This document shows positions 16,390 to 25,205 of a stretch of 44,396 nt of DNA, in pieces. The notes under the pieces were generated by a model that did no database searches, had not been told where the DNA came from, and saw only the letters and a list, made by a program, of their open reading frames with translations. Position numbers and translations under genes: made by a program. Within the stretch, counting starts at the first letter, position 1. Each line of letters opens with the position of its first letter. The stretch is taken from NCBI GenBank assembly GCA_035691665.1, contig DASSIS010000038.1, positions 1 to 44,396 of the forward strand. The letters run 5' to 3'. Source of the DNA: DASUBN01 sp035691665 (GTDB lineage: Bacteria > Pseudomonadota > Gammaproteobacteria > Natronospirales > REEB76).

Positions 16390-18405
16390 TCAGTTCAGGG
16401 AGGAAGGGTTCGGGTGCGTGACGACGCGGCGGTGGCGCTGCAACAGTTGCTCGCAGGCCGTGACCTCGAGGGGCTGGCTCAAGAGATAGCCCTGGATGAA
16501 GGCGCAGCTCTCGGCCTGCAGCCACTTGAGCTGGGCTTCGTTCTCGACGCCTTCCGCCACCACCTGCAGGCCCAGGGTGTCGGCGAGACGGATGGTGGCG
16601 CGCGCCACCGCGGCGTCCTGCGGGTTGTGGGCCACGTCGCGCACGAAGCTCTGGTCGAGCTTCAGCACCTCGATGGGGAAGCGCTTCAGGTAGCCGAGCG
16701 AGGAGTTGCCGGTGCCGAAGTCGTCCAGCGCCAGGCGGATCCCCAGGCCACGCAGCTTGCGCAGCTCCGCCATGTTGCTCTCCTCGTTGCCGAGGGTGAC
16801 GCTCTCGGTGATCTCGAGCAGCAGCGCGGAGGGCGTGAGCCCGGTCTCGCCCAGGATGCGGCCCACGGTGCCGGCCAGGTCAGGCGCGGTGAACTGGCGG
16901 GCGGAGAGGTTGACCGCCATGTGGAAGTGATCGCCGTACTCGGCGCGCCAGCGGGCCGCCTGGGCGCAGGCCTCCCGCAGCACCCATTCGCCGATGGGGA
17001 TGATGAGGCCGGTCTCCTCGGCGAGCGGGATGAACTCCGCCGGGGGCACCAGGCCGAACTCGTGGCTCTGCCAGCGCACCAGGGCCTCGACACCCATGAG
17101 GCTCCCGGTCCGGATGTCGAACAGCGGCTGGTAGTGGAGCCTCAGCTCGTCGCGGCGCAAGGCCTTGCGCAGCTCCACCTCGCGTTTCAGGCGTTGCATG
17201 GCGGCTTCATGCATGTCGGGGGTGAAGAACTGGGCGCGGTTCCGGCCGCGCTTCTTGGCACGGTAGAGGGCGGTGTCGGCGTTGGCGAGCAGGCTCTTCA
17301 CGTCGGGGCTGTCTTCGGCCAGCAGGGTGATGCCGATGCTGGCCGTGACGCGCAGCTCGGTCTCATCCAGCAGCATGGGTTTGGCGATGACGCGCAGGAT
17401 GCGCTCGGCGAGGGCGCTCAGGTCCTCGCGGTCCTCGGCGTCCTCCACCAGCATGATGAACTCGTCGCCTGAGAGGCGCGCCACGGTGTCGCGCTCGGTC
17501 ACCGAGCGCTGCAGGCGCTGGGCCACGCGCTTCAGCACCTCGTCGCCGATCTGGTGTCCGAGGGAGTCGTTGATGGTCTTGAACTGGTCGAGGTCCAGGA
17601 ACAGCACCGCGAGCTGCGCCTGGCCGGTGCGGGCGCGGGCGATGGCGCGGCCGAGCTTGTGCTCGCATTGGGTGCGGTTGGGCAGGCCGGTGAGCGGGTC
17701 GAAGTTGGCGAGCTGGGTGAGCTGTTCCTCGGCGCGGCGCCGCACCGTCATCTCGGTGCGCAGCTCTTCGGCGATGTCGGCCACGGCGAAACGGATGTTG
17801 AGCTGTTCCACCAGGCGCCGGTGCATGCCGTAGGCCATGCGCGCCAGCAACACCACGCCCACGCAGGCCATGACGCCGGCGGTGAGCGGGATGCCGGCGC
17901 CCTCGGCGACGAGGCGCAGCGCCATAGGCAGGCCCGAGAGCCCGAGGAAGGTCAGGTAGCAGAAGAAATCCGGGGCGAGCGCCGGCAGCGTCACGGCGGA
18001 GGCGCCGAGCACCACCATGGTGAGAAACAGCTGGTGCGCCACGTCGCCGGGCGGGAACAGCAGCACACCGGCCGCGCCCCAACCCAGGGCCGAGACGCAG
18101 GTGCCGATGAGGAAGCGGCGGCGCCACAGCGCCACGTCACCGGGGGGAATGCTCTGGTGACGGAAACGGCGGCCCAACAGGCCGCGGCCGAGTTCGATCA
18201 CGGCCATGGCACCGACCCAGGCTTCCAGCAGGTGCAGGCTGAGCGAGGTCTCGCGGAACACGGCCACGAGCAGGAGCGAGACGGCGAGGCCTGCGAGATG
18301 CATCCCGCGGGTGTTCTGATAGAGCAGGTTGGTGAGTTCCGCCTGCACGTGCCTGCCGACATCGCGGCTGGGCACGCGCGGCCCCACCATGGTGGCTATC
18401 GCCAT
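16390..18405 (-). CDS. membrane GGDEF-EAL protein, probable c-di-GMP phosphodiesterase
   Basis: A 671-residue protein. Residues 35-195 form a membrane domain with about six helices, followed by a short coiled coil. In the GGDEF domain (230-395) the signature is SGDEF at 312-316 and no RxxD inhibitory site is present, so cyclase activity is doubtful. The EAL domain (410-665) is complete: EALVRW at 440-445, NLSARQF, Glu532 in EITE, DDFGTG at 561-566, and KLDQSFV. The likely role is c-di-GMP hydrolysis controlled by the membrane sensor. GGGAGA before ATG gives the start. It is divergent from two cyclase genes, an arrangement that would let one region balance synthesis and breakdown. Confidence 0.9.
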   Translation of the reverse strand: MAIATMVGPRVPSRDVGRHVQAELTNLLYQNTRGMHLAGLAVSLLLVAVFRETSLSLHLLEAWVGAMAVIELGRGLLGRRFRHQSIPPGDVALWRRRFLIGTCVSALGWGAAGVLLFPPGDVAHQLFLTMVVLGASAVTLPALAPDFFCYLTFLGLSGLPMALRLVAEGAGIPLTAGVMACVGVVLLARMAYGMHRRLVEQLNIRFAVADIAEELRTEMTVRRRAEEQLTQLANFDPLTGLPNRTQCEHKLGRAIARARTGQAQLAVLFLDLDQFKTINDSLGHQIGDEVLKRVAQRLQRSVTERDTVARLSGDEFIMLVEDAEDREDLSALAERILRVIAKPMLLDETELRVTASIGITLLAEDSPDVKSLLANADTALYRAKKRGRNRAQFFTPDMHEAAMQRLKREVELRKALRRDELRLHYQPLFDIRTGSLMGVEALVRWQSHEFGLVPPAEFIPLAEETGLIIPIGEWVLREACAQAARWRAEYGDHFHMAVNLSARQFTAPDLAGTVGRILGETGLTPSALLLEITESVTLGNEESNMAELRKLRGLGIRLALDDFGTGNSSLGYLKRFPIEVLKLDQSFVRDVAHNPQDAAVARATIRLADTLGLQVVAEGVENEAQLKWLQAESCAFIQGYLLSQPLEVTACEQLLQRHRRVVTHPNPSSLN

Positions 18406-18634
18406 CACGTCTCCCGGTCTCCCCCGGCCCATCTTCCGCGGGTCTAGGGTGGACTTGTATCGCCAAGAAATCCCGCGCCAGTGTGCAGACTCGGGGGGCA
18501 GCTGTCCAGTACCGAACGCACAGAAATGCGGGTCTTAGGAGAGGTGGTCCTGCCCGATGGGCGGATGGCCCTCAGGCACCCCCATATTGCTTACACTAGA
18601 CGCAGTCCAGGCGGGAGATCCAAAAGGCGGCCGC

Positions 18635-19885
18635 GTGGGACCGGGACAGCTCTTCAACCAGTTCATGCTCGTGTACCTGGGGCTGCTCACCCAGATGGGC
18701 ACCGTGCTGCTCCTGGCAGTGCTGTTCCTGTTGCTCAGGCACTACGCGGACCGGCGTCCCTACTTCTATTCCTGGGCCAGCGCCTGGGTGGCCTTGTCCT
18801 TGGCGCTCCTGGTGCTGGTGCTGCGCTACATGGTGCTGCCTTATCTCTTCGGCCCGCTCCCCGAGACGGCGGTGCTCACCCGGGTCTGCTACGGGCTGTA
18901 TCAGTTCGGCAAGCTGGCGTTCCTGATCCTGCTGCTGCGCGGCACGCTCTTATATGTAGGCGGCCTCGCGGACCCCCCGCTGGGTTACCTGAGGCTCTTG
19001 TGGTTCACCGCCGGCGCCATCGCGCTGCTCTCGGCCGCCTTGTCCGGCGACCTCGTGGGCGTGCTCTTCTGCCAGGGCTTCGCCAACACGCTGGTGTTCG
19101 GCTGGTGCAGTCTCGCGCTGGCGCGGCTGCCGCGCTCGCGCCACAGCGTGGGTACCCGGGTCACCGGCGCCCTGTTCATCCTGACCACCCTCTTGTGGCT
19201 CGCCTATCTACTGGCCTTCACCCATCATTTCTTCCCGCAGTTCGGCGTCGGCGCCGGCACCTGGCAGTTCTTCACCGGTCGCAACACCTACTTCGACCTG
19301 GTGCTGGAGATGCTGCTCGCCTTCGGCATGGTGCTGGTGCTGTTCGAGGACACCCGCCGCGAGATCGCCGGTGCTCACCGCGAGCTGCGCATCGCCCACG
19401 AGCAGCTGTTGCGCGAGTCCTACGTGGATTCGCTCACCGGCGCCTATAACCGCCGCGCCTTCACCGAGGGCGCCGGCCTCGAGGATGTGCGCGGCACGTT
19501 CGGGGCGCTCGCGGTCTTCGACCTGGATAACCTCAAGGACGTGAACGACCGCCACGGCCACAAGTACGGCGACGAGCTGCTCCGGCACTTCGCCTCCATC
19601 CTGCGGGCGGGCCTCAGGCCCTCGGACAAGCTCTATCGTCTGGGTGGCGACGAGTTCCTGCTGGTGGTGCCGCGGGCCATCTCCCAGGTGCTGGAGAAGC
19701 GCATGCGGGAGATCGCGGCGGCCGCACCGCCGCTCAGCTTCCCGGAGAACGGCTTGAGCTTCGGCATCAGTGCCAGCATCGGCGTGGCGGATTTCCGCAG
19801 CGTGGACCAGCTCGAAGCGGCGGTGCACGTGGCCGACCGGGCCATGTACAGCGCCAAGCGCACGCGCAAAGGTGCCCCACGCTGA
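18635..19885 (+). CDS. membrane diguanylate cyclase (first of tandem pair)
   Basis: A 416-residue enzyme making c-di-GMP from two GTP. Residues 10-235 are a membrane domain with about seven helices; a short coiled coil follows, then GGDEF at 337-341 in YRLGGDEFLLVV, with DLDNLKDVNDRHGH for metal and GTP binding and an RPSD I-site just upstream, so it should be active and product-inhibited. I chose the GTG start because the downstream paralogue begins at the equivalent point and a possible -10 box TACACT (18592-18597) lies after the ATG at 18557. The N-terminal domain shares GLLTQ, YQ.GKL.FL.LL and a conserved FGMVL..ED exit helix with that paralogue. Confidence 0.88.
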   Translation: MGPGQLFNQFMLVYLGLLTQMGTVLLLAVLFLLLRHYADRRPYFYSWASAWVALSLALLVLVLRYMVLPYLFGPLPETAVLTRVCYGLYQFGKLAFLILLLRGTLLYVGGLADPPLGYLRLLWFTAGAIALLSAALSGDLVGVLFCQGFANTLVFGWCSLALARLPRSRHSVGTRVTGALFILTTLLWLAYLLAFTHHFFPQFGVGAGTWQFFTGRNTYFDLVLEMLLAFGMVLVLFEDTRREIAGAHRELRIAHEQLLRESYVDSLTGAYNRRAFTEGAGLEDVRGTFGALAVFDLDNLKDVNDRHGHKYGDELLRHFASILRAGLRPSDKLYRLGGDEFLLVVPRAISQVLEKRMREIAAAAPPLSFPENGLSFGISASIGVADFRSVDQLEAAVHVADRAMYSAKRTRKGAPR

Positions 19886-19987
19886 AGGGGCGGCCGGTCC
19901 CGCCCGGTCGGTGCGATTATTTTCCCAAAGACCACAGGGGGCCATCGCCGCCGGGCAGGGGGCCGCGGGGGTACTATAGATGCGGGT

Positions 19988-20006
19988 GGAGCGGCCTTGC
20001 CGCTCC
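19988..20006 (+). terminator. short hairpin between the paired cyclase genes
   Basis: An 8-bp stem GGAGCGGC/GCCGCTCC with a CTT loop, followed by only two Ts. Possibly a weak terminator or a processing site between the two genes. Confidence 0.35.
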
Positions 20007-20094
20007 TTGAGGGATGGCCACACTACGGCAGGGCAGGCATGACTATACTTTCGGTAGCCTCAGCGCATGGGGCGCCGCTCCCGGGCCAGGGATA

Positions 20095-21369
20095 GTGTCG
20101 GAACAGAATCTGAGGGCCCTCGTCACACTGATCGGTCTGCTCACCCAGACGGCGATCACGGCGCTCTTGTGGCTGTTCTTCCTGCTGCTCAAGCAGCACG
20201 GCGGACGGCGTGCGCATTTCTTCAAGTACTGGACCTACTCCTGGGTGGTGCTGCTCGCCGCCCTGCTACTGCTCGGCGCCGGCTTCTACGGCCTGCCGAA
20301 CCTCGGCCCGGCGGCCAACAGCCTCGCGAACCTGCTCATGCCCGGGGTGTTCCTGCTCTACCAGCTCGGCAAGCTCCTGTTCCTGCTGCTCCTGGTGCTG
20401 GGCACACTCGAGTACGCGGAAGGCAAGGTGGAGCGGCGTACGCTCTACCTCGGGGCGCTGGCGGCGCTCGTCTATTGCCTCGCCTCGTTCGCTTTCACCC
20501 GCAACCTGCAGGGGCTGCTGCTGTGGCAGGCGGTGGTGTGCGCGGTGGCGCTCGGCTACGCCACGCTGCGGCTGCTGCGCCTGCCTTATTCGCGCCGCAG
20601 CCTCGGCACCCGCGTCACGGGCCTCACCCTGAAGCTCCTGGCCGTGCTCTGGATCGTGTACGCGCTCGCCATATACAAGAACCAGTACCCAGAGACGCCT
20701 TACCTCGGCTTCGCCGCCGCCCTCGGGCGCTACAACGGCTACCTGGACGCCATCCTGCAGCTCATGCTCGCCTTCGGCATGGTGCTCATGATCCTGGAGG
20801 ACGCGCGGCGCGAGACCAACACCGCCCACGCCGAGCTCGCGGTGGCCCACGAGAAGCTGCTGCACGAATCGCTCACCGATCCGCTCACCAACGTCTATAA
20901 CCGGCTGGCGTTCACCCGCGGCGTGTTCCTGCAGACCGTGGGGGCCACTTTCGGCTCGGTGTTCATCTTCGACCTGGACAACCTCAAGCACGTGAACGAC
21001 AGCCACGGCCACGAGGCCGGCGATGAGCTGCTCAAGCACTTCGTCATGTCCTTGCGCGGCGGCCTGCGTCCGGCGGACCAGCTCTACCGCTGGGGAGGCG
21101 ACGAGTTCCTGCTGCTCCTGCCCGGCGCCACCTATGCCAGCGTGGCGCCGCGTCTCAACCAGCTGTTGCACCAGACCCCGCCGCTCGCCATGTTTGACGG
21201 CAGCGTCAACCTCAAGCTCGAGGTCAGCATGGGGGGTGCCGACTACCAGGACCCGGAGACCCTGCGCGCGGCGGTCAACAGCGCCGACCGGGCCATGTAC
21301 GAGCAGAAGCGCATCCACAAGACCGCCCCCCCGCCCCGGGAGCCGGGCGTAGGCGACGCGGTGACCTGA
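20095..21369 (+). CDS. membrane diguanylate cyclase (second of tandem pair)
   Basis: A 424-residue paralogue of the preceding gene with the same plan: about seven membrane helices (residues 8-235), a linker helix DARRETNTAHAELAVAHEKLLHESL, then a cyclase domain with DLDNLKHVNDSHGHEAGDE, an RPAD I-site and GGDEF at 334-338 (YRWGGDEFLLLL). All catalytic features are intact. The GTG start is preceded by AGGG and follows a good -10 box TATACT (20044-20049); an ATG at 20014 lies before that box and would miss the transcript. The two cyclases clearly arose by duplication, but their membrane domains have diverged, suggesting different signals. Confidence 0.88.
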   Translation: MSEQNLRALVTLIGLLTQTAITALLWLFFLLLKQHGGRRAHFFKYWTYSWVVLLAALLLLGAGFYGLPNLGPAANSLANLLMPGVFLLYQLGKLLFLLLLVLGTLEYAEGKVERRTLYLGALAALVYCLASFAFTRNLQGLLLWQAVVCAVALGYATLRLLRLPYSRRSLGTRVTGLTLKLLAVLWIVYALAIYKNQYPETPYLGFAAALGRYNGYLDAILQLMLAFGMVLMILEDARRETNTAHAELAVAHEKLLHESLTDPLTNVYNRLAFTRGVFLQTVGATFGSVFIFDLDNLKHVNDSHGHEAGDELLKHFVMSLRGGLRPADQLYRWGGDEFLLLLPGATYASVAPRLNQLLHQTPPLAMFDGSVNLKLEVSMGGADYQDPETLRAAVNSADRAMYEQKRIHKTAPPPREPGVGDAVT

Positions 21370-21467
21370 GCCCCGCCGGTACACATCTATATAGAGGGAC
21401 AGGGCACTTGTGGCCCCCACCGGGGTCATAAGGCCTGCATCTTTCCATCGCATCCCGAGGAGCAGAC

Positions 21468-23243
21468 ATGAAAGGCATTACGAAACAGGCGCTTGCGGCG
21501 GCCGTCGGCGCGCTGTTGGTCTCCGCTGCCGCCAGGGCGACCGCCGCTGAGGCGGATTGGGTGAAGGAGAGCAACCAGGACGCCATGGTGCTGCTCAAGG
21601 TCACCGGGGAATTCACCCCGGAGTTCGCCGGGCGCAGCGGTGTAGATGGCCTCGACGACAAGATCTTCGACCTGAAGCCAGCCGTCTTCGAGCGGCGCCA
21701 GCAGGCGACCGGAGCGGCGTTGAAGGAACTCGAGGTGCGGCAGAAGAGCGCCACCGACCCGAACGTGAAGCAGGACCTGGAGATCCTGATCGCTTCCGGC
21801 CAGAAGAACATGACGAGCTCCGCCCTGGACAAGCAGTACATGCTCGATTTCATCGACGCGGCGCAGATCGAGTTCAGTGGCATCCGCTTCCTGCTGGACA
21901 AGCAGGTGCCCAAGGAGCGGCAGAAGGCGGCCCTCACGCGCCTCAAGCTCTACGCCGGCGATGAGCCGGGCGTGACCCCGCTCACCGTGCTCGCTGAGCA
22001 GCGCACCGAGGAGCGCTTCGCCGTGCAGGGCCTCACCGGACCCTACGTGCAGGAAGTGCAGGACGGCATGGACAACGGCAAGCAATACATGGACGGCATC
22101 CAGCAGCTCTTCCAGCAGAGCGGCCTCAGCGGCTGGGAGGACGACTTCGCCAGGCTCAAGCAGCAGGACCAGGACTACAACGACTGGCTGAAGAAGAACC
22201 TGCTGCCCCGCACCCGCCAGGAAGTGCGTCCGCCGGCCCCCATCTACGCCGACAACCTGGTGCGGGTGGGTGTGGACATCCCGCCTGAGCAGCTGATGCG
22301 CATGGCGGAGTTCTCCTTCACCGAGATCCAGCACCAGATGGAGGCCCTAGCGCCGCAGGTGGCCGCACTCAAGGGCTACAAGAGCACCGACTACCGCGAC
22401 GTGATCCATGAGCTGAAGAAGGACCAGATCACCGGTGATGCCGTGCTGCCCTTCTACAAGCAGCGCCTCGCCGCCATCGAGGACATCATCCGCAAGGAGC
22501 ACATCGTCACGTTGCCGGAGCGCCAGGCCTCCATCCGCCTCGCCTCCGACGCCGAGACCGCCCAGACCCCGGCCCCGCACATGGTGCCGCCGCGCCTCAT
22601 CGGCAACACCGGCCAGTACGGCGAGTTCGTGCTGCCGCTGAACCTGCCGCCGAAGCCCGGCCAGGCCGCGGAGAAGTTCGACGACTTCACCTTCGATGCC
22701 GCCGGCTGGACCCTCACCGCCCACGAGGCGCGCCCCGGGCACGAACTGCAGTTCGCCTCCATGGTGGAGCACGGCGTGTCCATCGCCCGTGCGCTGTTCG
22801 CCTTCAACAGCGCCAACGTGGAGGGCTGGGGCCTGTACTCCGAAGCCGAGATGCAGCCCTACGAGCCGCTGGACGGCCAGCTCATCACCGAGCAGCTCAG
22901 GCTGCAGCGCGCGGCCCGGGCGTTCCTGGACCCGATGCTGAACCTGGGGATGATCACGCCGGAGGAGGCGCGCCAGTTCCTGCAGCAGGAGATGTGCCTG
23001 TCACCGGCCTTCGCCAAGTCCGAGGTGGAGCGCTACACCTTCCTCTCACCGGGCCAGGCCACGAGCTACTACTACGGCTACAGCCGCCTCATGGCCATCC
23101 GCGGCGAGGCCGAGGTGAAGCTCGGTGCCGCCTTCGACCGGCAGAAGTTCAACGACTTCATCCTGAGCCAGGGCTTGTTGCCGCCGGACCTGATGCAGAA
23201 GGCCGTGGACGAAATCTTCATCCCCGGCCAGCTGAAGAGATAA
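21468..23243 (+). CDS. DUF885 family secreted peptidase-like protein
   Basis: A 591-residue exported protein (signal peptide ending near ARATA). It carries the DUF885 zinc-peptidase signature HEARPGHE at residues 419-426 and, about 30 residues on, NVEGWGLYSEAEM with the third ligand Glu. The C-terminal SPGQATSYYYGYSRLMAIRGEAE is also diagnostic. DUF885 proteins are related to M32-type carboxypeptidases, but few have known substrates. The gene stands alone with its own strong terminator; a TATATA motif lies 80 bases upstream. Length and motifs are complete. Confidence 0.9.
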   Translation: MKGITKQALAAAVGALLVSAAARATAAEADWVKESNQDAMVLLKVTGEFTPEFAGRSGVDGLDDKIFDLKPAVFERRQQATGAALKELEVRQKSATDPNVKQDLEILIASGQKNMTSSALDKQYMLDFIDAAQIEFSGIRFLLDKQVPKERQKAALTRLKLYAGDEPGVTPLTVLAEQRTEERFAVQGLTGPYVQEVQDGMDNGKQYMDGIQQLFQQSGLSGWEDDFARLKQQDQDYNDWLKKNLLPRTRQEVRPPAPIYADNLVRVGVDIPPEQLMRMAEFSFTEIQHQMEALAPQVAALKGYKSTDYRDVIHELKKDQITGDAVLPFYKQRLAAIEDIIRKEHIVTLPERQASIRLASDAETAQTPAPHMVPPRLIGNTGQYGEFVLPLNLPPKPGQAAEKFDDFTFDAAGWTLTAHEARPGHELQFASMVEHGVSIARALFAFNSANVEGWGLYSEAEMQPYEPLDGQLITEQLRLQRAARAFLDPMLNLGMITPEEARQFLQQEMCLSPAFAKSEVERYTFLSPGQATSYYYGYSRLMAIRGEAEVKLGAAFDRQKFNDFILSQGLLPPDLMQKAVDEIFIPGQLKR

Positions 23244-23257
23244 GCCGCAGGAAACGA

Positions 23258-23290
23258 GGCCCTCCTCCTCAAGACGGAGGAGGGCCTTTT
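23258..23290 (+). terminator. Rho-independent terminator of the DUF885 gene
   Basis: An 11-bp stem GGCCCTCCTCC / GGAGGAGGGCC with a 7-base loop and TTTT lies 15 bases after the stop, between convergent genes. Confidence 0.9.
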
Positions 23291-23301
23291 CATGTCCGGG
23301 T

Positions 23302-24198
23302 TCAGGTGGCGGTGATGCCGAGCTTGCGCAGTAGCAAGGGACCCGTCTCCACCAGCACCACCCCGAGCAGGATCAGCGCGCAGCCGAGGGTGGCCGGCAA
23401 GGTCAGACGCTCGTGCAGCAGTACCGCCCCGGCCAGCGCCGCGAACACGCTCTCCAGGCACATGATGAGCGCCGCTTCCGCCGGCGGCGTGTGCTTCTGG
23501 GCCAGCACGCCGAAGGTGTAGGCGAGGCCGCCGGAGATCAGCCCGATGTAGAGCAGCGGCAGTAGCCCCGAGACCGTACCTGCCACGGTCGGAGACTCGA
23601 ACAGGAAGCCCGCCGGCAGCGCCAGGGCCGTGGTCACGGCGTACTGCATGAAGGAGAGGAAGAAGGGCCGGTGGCTGCGCTGCAGGAACACCGCGATGAG
23701 GGTGATGGCGAGCGCCCAGGCGAAATCCGACACCACCATCAGGATGTCCCCGAGCCGCCAGTGCTGCGCCTGTCCGTCGTCCGCCAGGAGCCAGGCTCCA
23801 TATATAGATACACCGCAGGCCACCAGCACCAGGGCCCGGGGCTTCTGACCGGAGATCGCCCAGAACATGAAAGGCACGATCACCACATAGAGGGCGGTGA
23901 GGAAGCCGCCGTTGGTGGCGCTGGTGGTGAGCAGGCCCGTCTGCTGCAGGCAGCTGCCGGTGCAGAGGCACAGGCCCACGATCAGGGCCTGGATCCAGTC
24001 GATGCGTCTCAGGGGCGCCGTGGCACGCTTGGCCTCGTAGAGCATGAAGGGCAGCAAGGCCAGCGCCGAGATTAGGAAGCGCGCCCCCACGATGGTGATG
24101 GGCGGCATGCTGTCGTTGGCGTATTTCTGGGCCACGAAGGCCGTGCCCCAGATGAAGGCGGTGAGCAGCAGCAAGAGGTCGGCTTGCAGACGGTTCAT
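23302..24198 (-). CDS. EamA/DMT family transporter
   Basis: A 298-residue inner-membrane protein with ten hydrophobic helices in two EamA repeats. Typical marks are LLLTAFIWGTAFVAQKYA at the start, VGARFLISALALLPFM, TSATNGGFLTALYVVIVPFM at the end of the first repeat, and LIMCLESVFAALAGAVLLHERLTLPATLGCALILLGVVLVE in the second. DMT proteins export amino acids, amines and other metabolites. It starts nine bases after the LysR gene on the same strand and is probably cotranscribed. With the divergent decarboxylase, export of an aromatic amine or amino acid is a reasonable guess. Confidence 0.9.
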   Translation of the reverse strand: MNRLQADLLLLLTAFIWGTAFVAQKYANDSMPPITIVGARFLISALALLPFMLYEAKRATAPLRRIDWIQALIVGLCLCTGSCLQQTGLLTTSATNGGFLTALYVVIVPFMFWAISGQKPRALVLVACGVSIYGAWLLADDGQAQHWRLGDILMVVSDFAWALAITLIAVFLQRSHRPFFLSFMQYAVTTALALPAGFLFESPTVAGTVSGLLPLLYIGLISGGLAYTFGVLAQKHTPPAEAALIMCLESVFAALAGAVLLHERLTLPATLGCALILLGVVLVETGPLLLRKLGITAT

Positions 24199-24207
24199 GG
24201 GTTCCCT

Positions 24208-25092
24208 TTAGGTGTCTTTCGCTTCGGCTTGCAGCCAGTCCACCAGGGCTTGCACCGCGGGGCTCTGGGAGCGGCTCCGAGGATAGACGGCGTAGAAGGC
24301 GAGTTCCACCGGCAGCGCGATGTCGAAGGGTTTCACCAGGCGCCCCGCCGCCAGTTCCGCCTGCACCAGGGGTTCGGAGGCGAGCGCCACGCCCTGGCCT
24401 TCGATGGCCGCCTGGATCAGCACGTTCATGTCCTCCACCACCATGCCCTCGTGGGCATCGATGCCGCGCACCCCGGCGAGCTCCAGCCACTGCTGCCAGT
24501 GGCGGTGGGTGGTGTCGTGCAGGAGCGAGGTGTATTTGAGGTCGGCGGGCTTCCGTAACGGGTGCTCACCCTCCAGCAGCCGCGGCGCGCACACCGGGAA
24601 CTCCACCGGCGTGAAGAGCCGGAGCGCCGTCACGCCAGGCCAGCGGCCGCGGCCGTAGCGGATGGCGAGGTCGATGCCGTCCCGGTCGAAGTTGGTGAGC
24701 TGGGGCGAGGTGCTCAAGCGGATCTCGAGTTCGGGATGCGCCTTCTGGAACTTGTGCAACCGCGGCACCAGCCAGCGTGCCGCGAGCGAGGCCAGGGTGC
24801 TCACGGTGATGATGTGCTTCTCGTGATCCACCCGCACCGCTTCCACCGCGTCGCGGATCTGGTCGAAGGCCGCCTGCACCCCGAAGGCGAACTCGCGCCC
24901 GCGGGCGGTGAGTTGCAGGCCCCGCGGCAGGCGGTGGAAGAGCTCGCAACCCAGGAACTCCTCCAGCTGCTGCACCTGGCGGCTCACGGCCCCGTGGGTC
25001 ACGTGCAGCTCCACCGCGGCCTTGCTGAAGCTGCCGTGGCGGCTGGCGGCTTCGAAGGCCTTGAGAGTGTTGGGGGGAGGGAGGTTGCGCAT
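24208..25092 (-). CDS. LysR-family regulator, GcvA-like
   Basis: A 294-residue LysR regulator. The N-terminal winged helix reads LKAFEAASRHGSFSKAAVELHVTHGAVSRQVQQLEEFLGCELFHRLPRGLQLTARG, with 'HGAVSRQV' in the recognition helix as in GcvA. The C-terminal effector domain contains FDRDGIDLAIRYGRGRWPGV, also GcvA-like. It is divergent from the PLP decarboxylase gene across 113 bases and cotranscribed with the EamA transporter. The usual LysR arrangement would be control of the divergent gene and of itself from this shared region. Confidence 0.9.
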   Translation of the reverse strand: MRNLPPPNTLKAFEAASRHGSFSKAAVELHVTHGAVSRQVQQLEEFLGCELFHRLPRGLQLTARGREFAFGVQAAFDQIRDAVEAVRVDHEKHIITVSTLASLAARWLVPRLHKFQKAHPELEIRLSTSPQLTNFDRDGIDLAIRYGRGRWPGVTALRLFTPVEFPVCAPRLLEGEHPLRKPADLKYTSLLHDTTHRHWQQWLELAGVRGIDAHEGMVVEDMNVLIQAAIEGQGVALASEPLVQAELAAGRLVKPFDIALPVELAFYAVYPRSRSQSPAVQALVDWLQAEAKDT

Positions 25093-25139
25093 GGGTTACC
25101 CGTGAGTAAAAAGCACACCAAACCGTGAAAAAAACTCGT

Positions 25140-25169
25140 TTGCCCCTTATATCAGGCGGACTTTAGAAT
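25140..25169 (+). promoter_or_regulatory. promoter of the PLP decarboxylase gene
   Basis: TTGCCC and TAGAAT are separated by 18 bases in an otherwise AT-rich divergent gap. The start of transcription would be about 30 bases before the ATG. An A-rich stretch upstream (GTGAAAAAAACTCG) may hold LysR contacts. Confidence 0.5.
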
Positions 25170-25205
25170 AATGTCGTGTGAATATTCCTGACAGTATAAC
25201 CCATC

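Noticed and set aside
18557..18634. ATG start 26 codons upstream for the first diguanylate cyclase
   Set aside because: It lies before a plausible -10 box, and the paralogue supports the GTG start; the possibility is not fully excluded.
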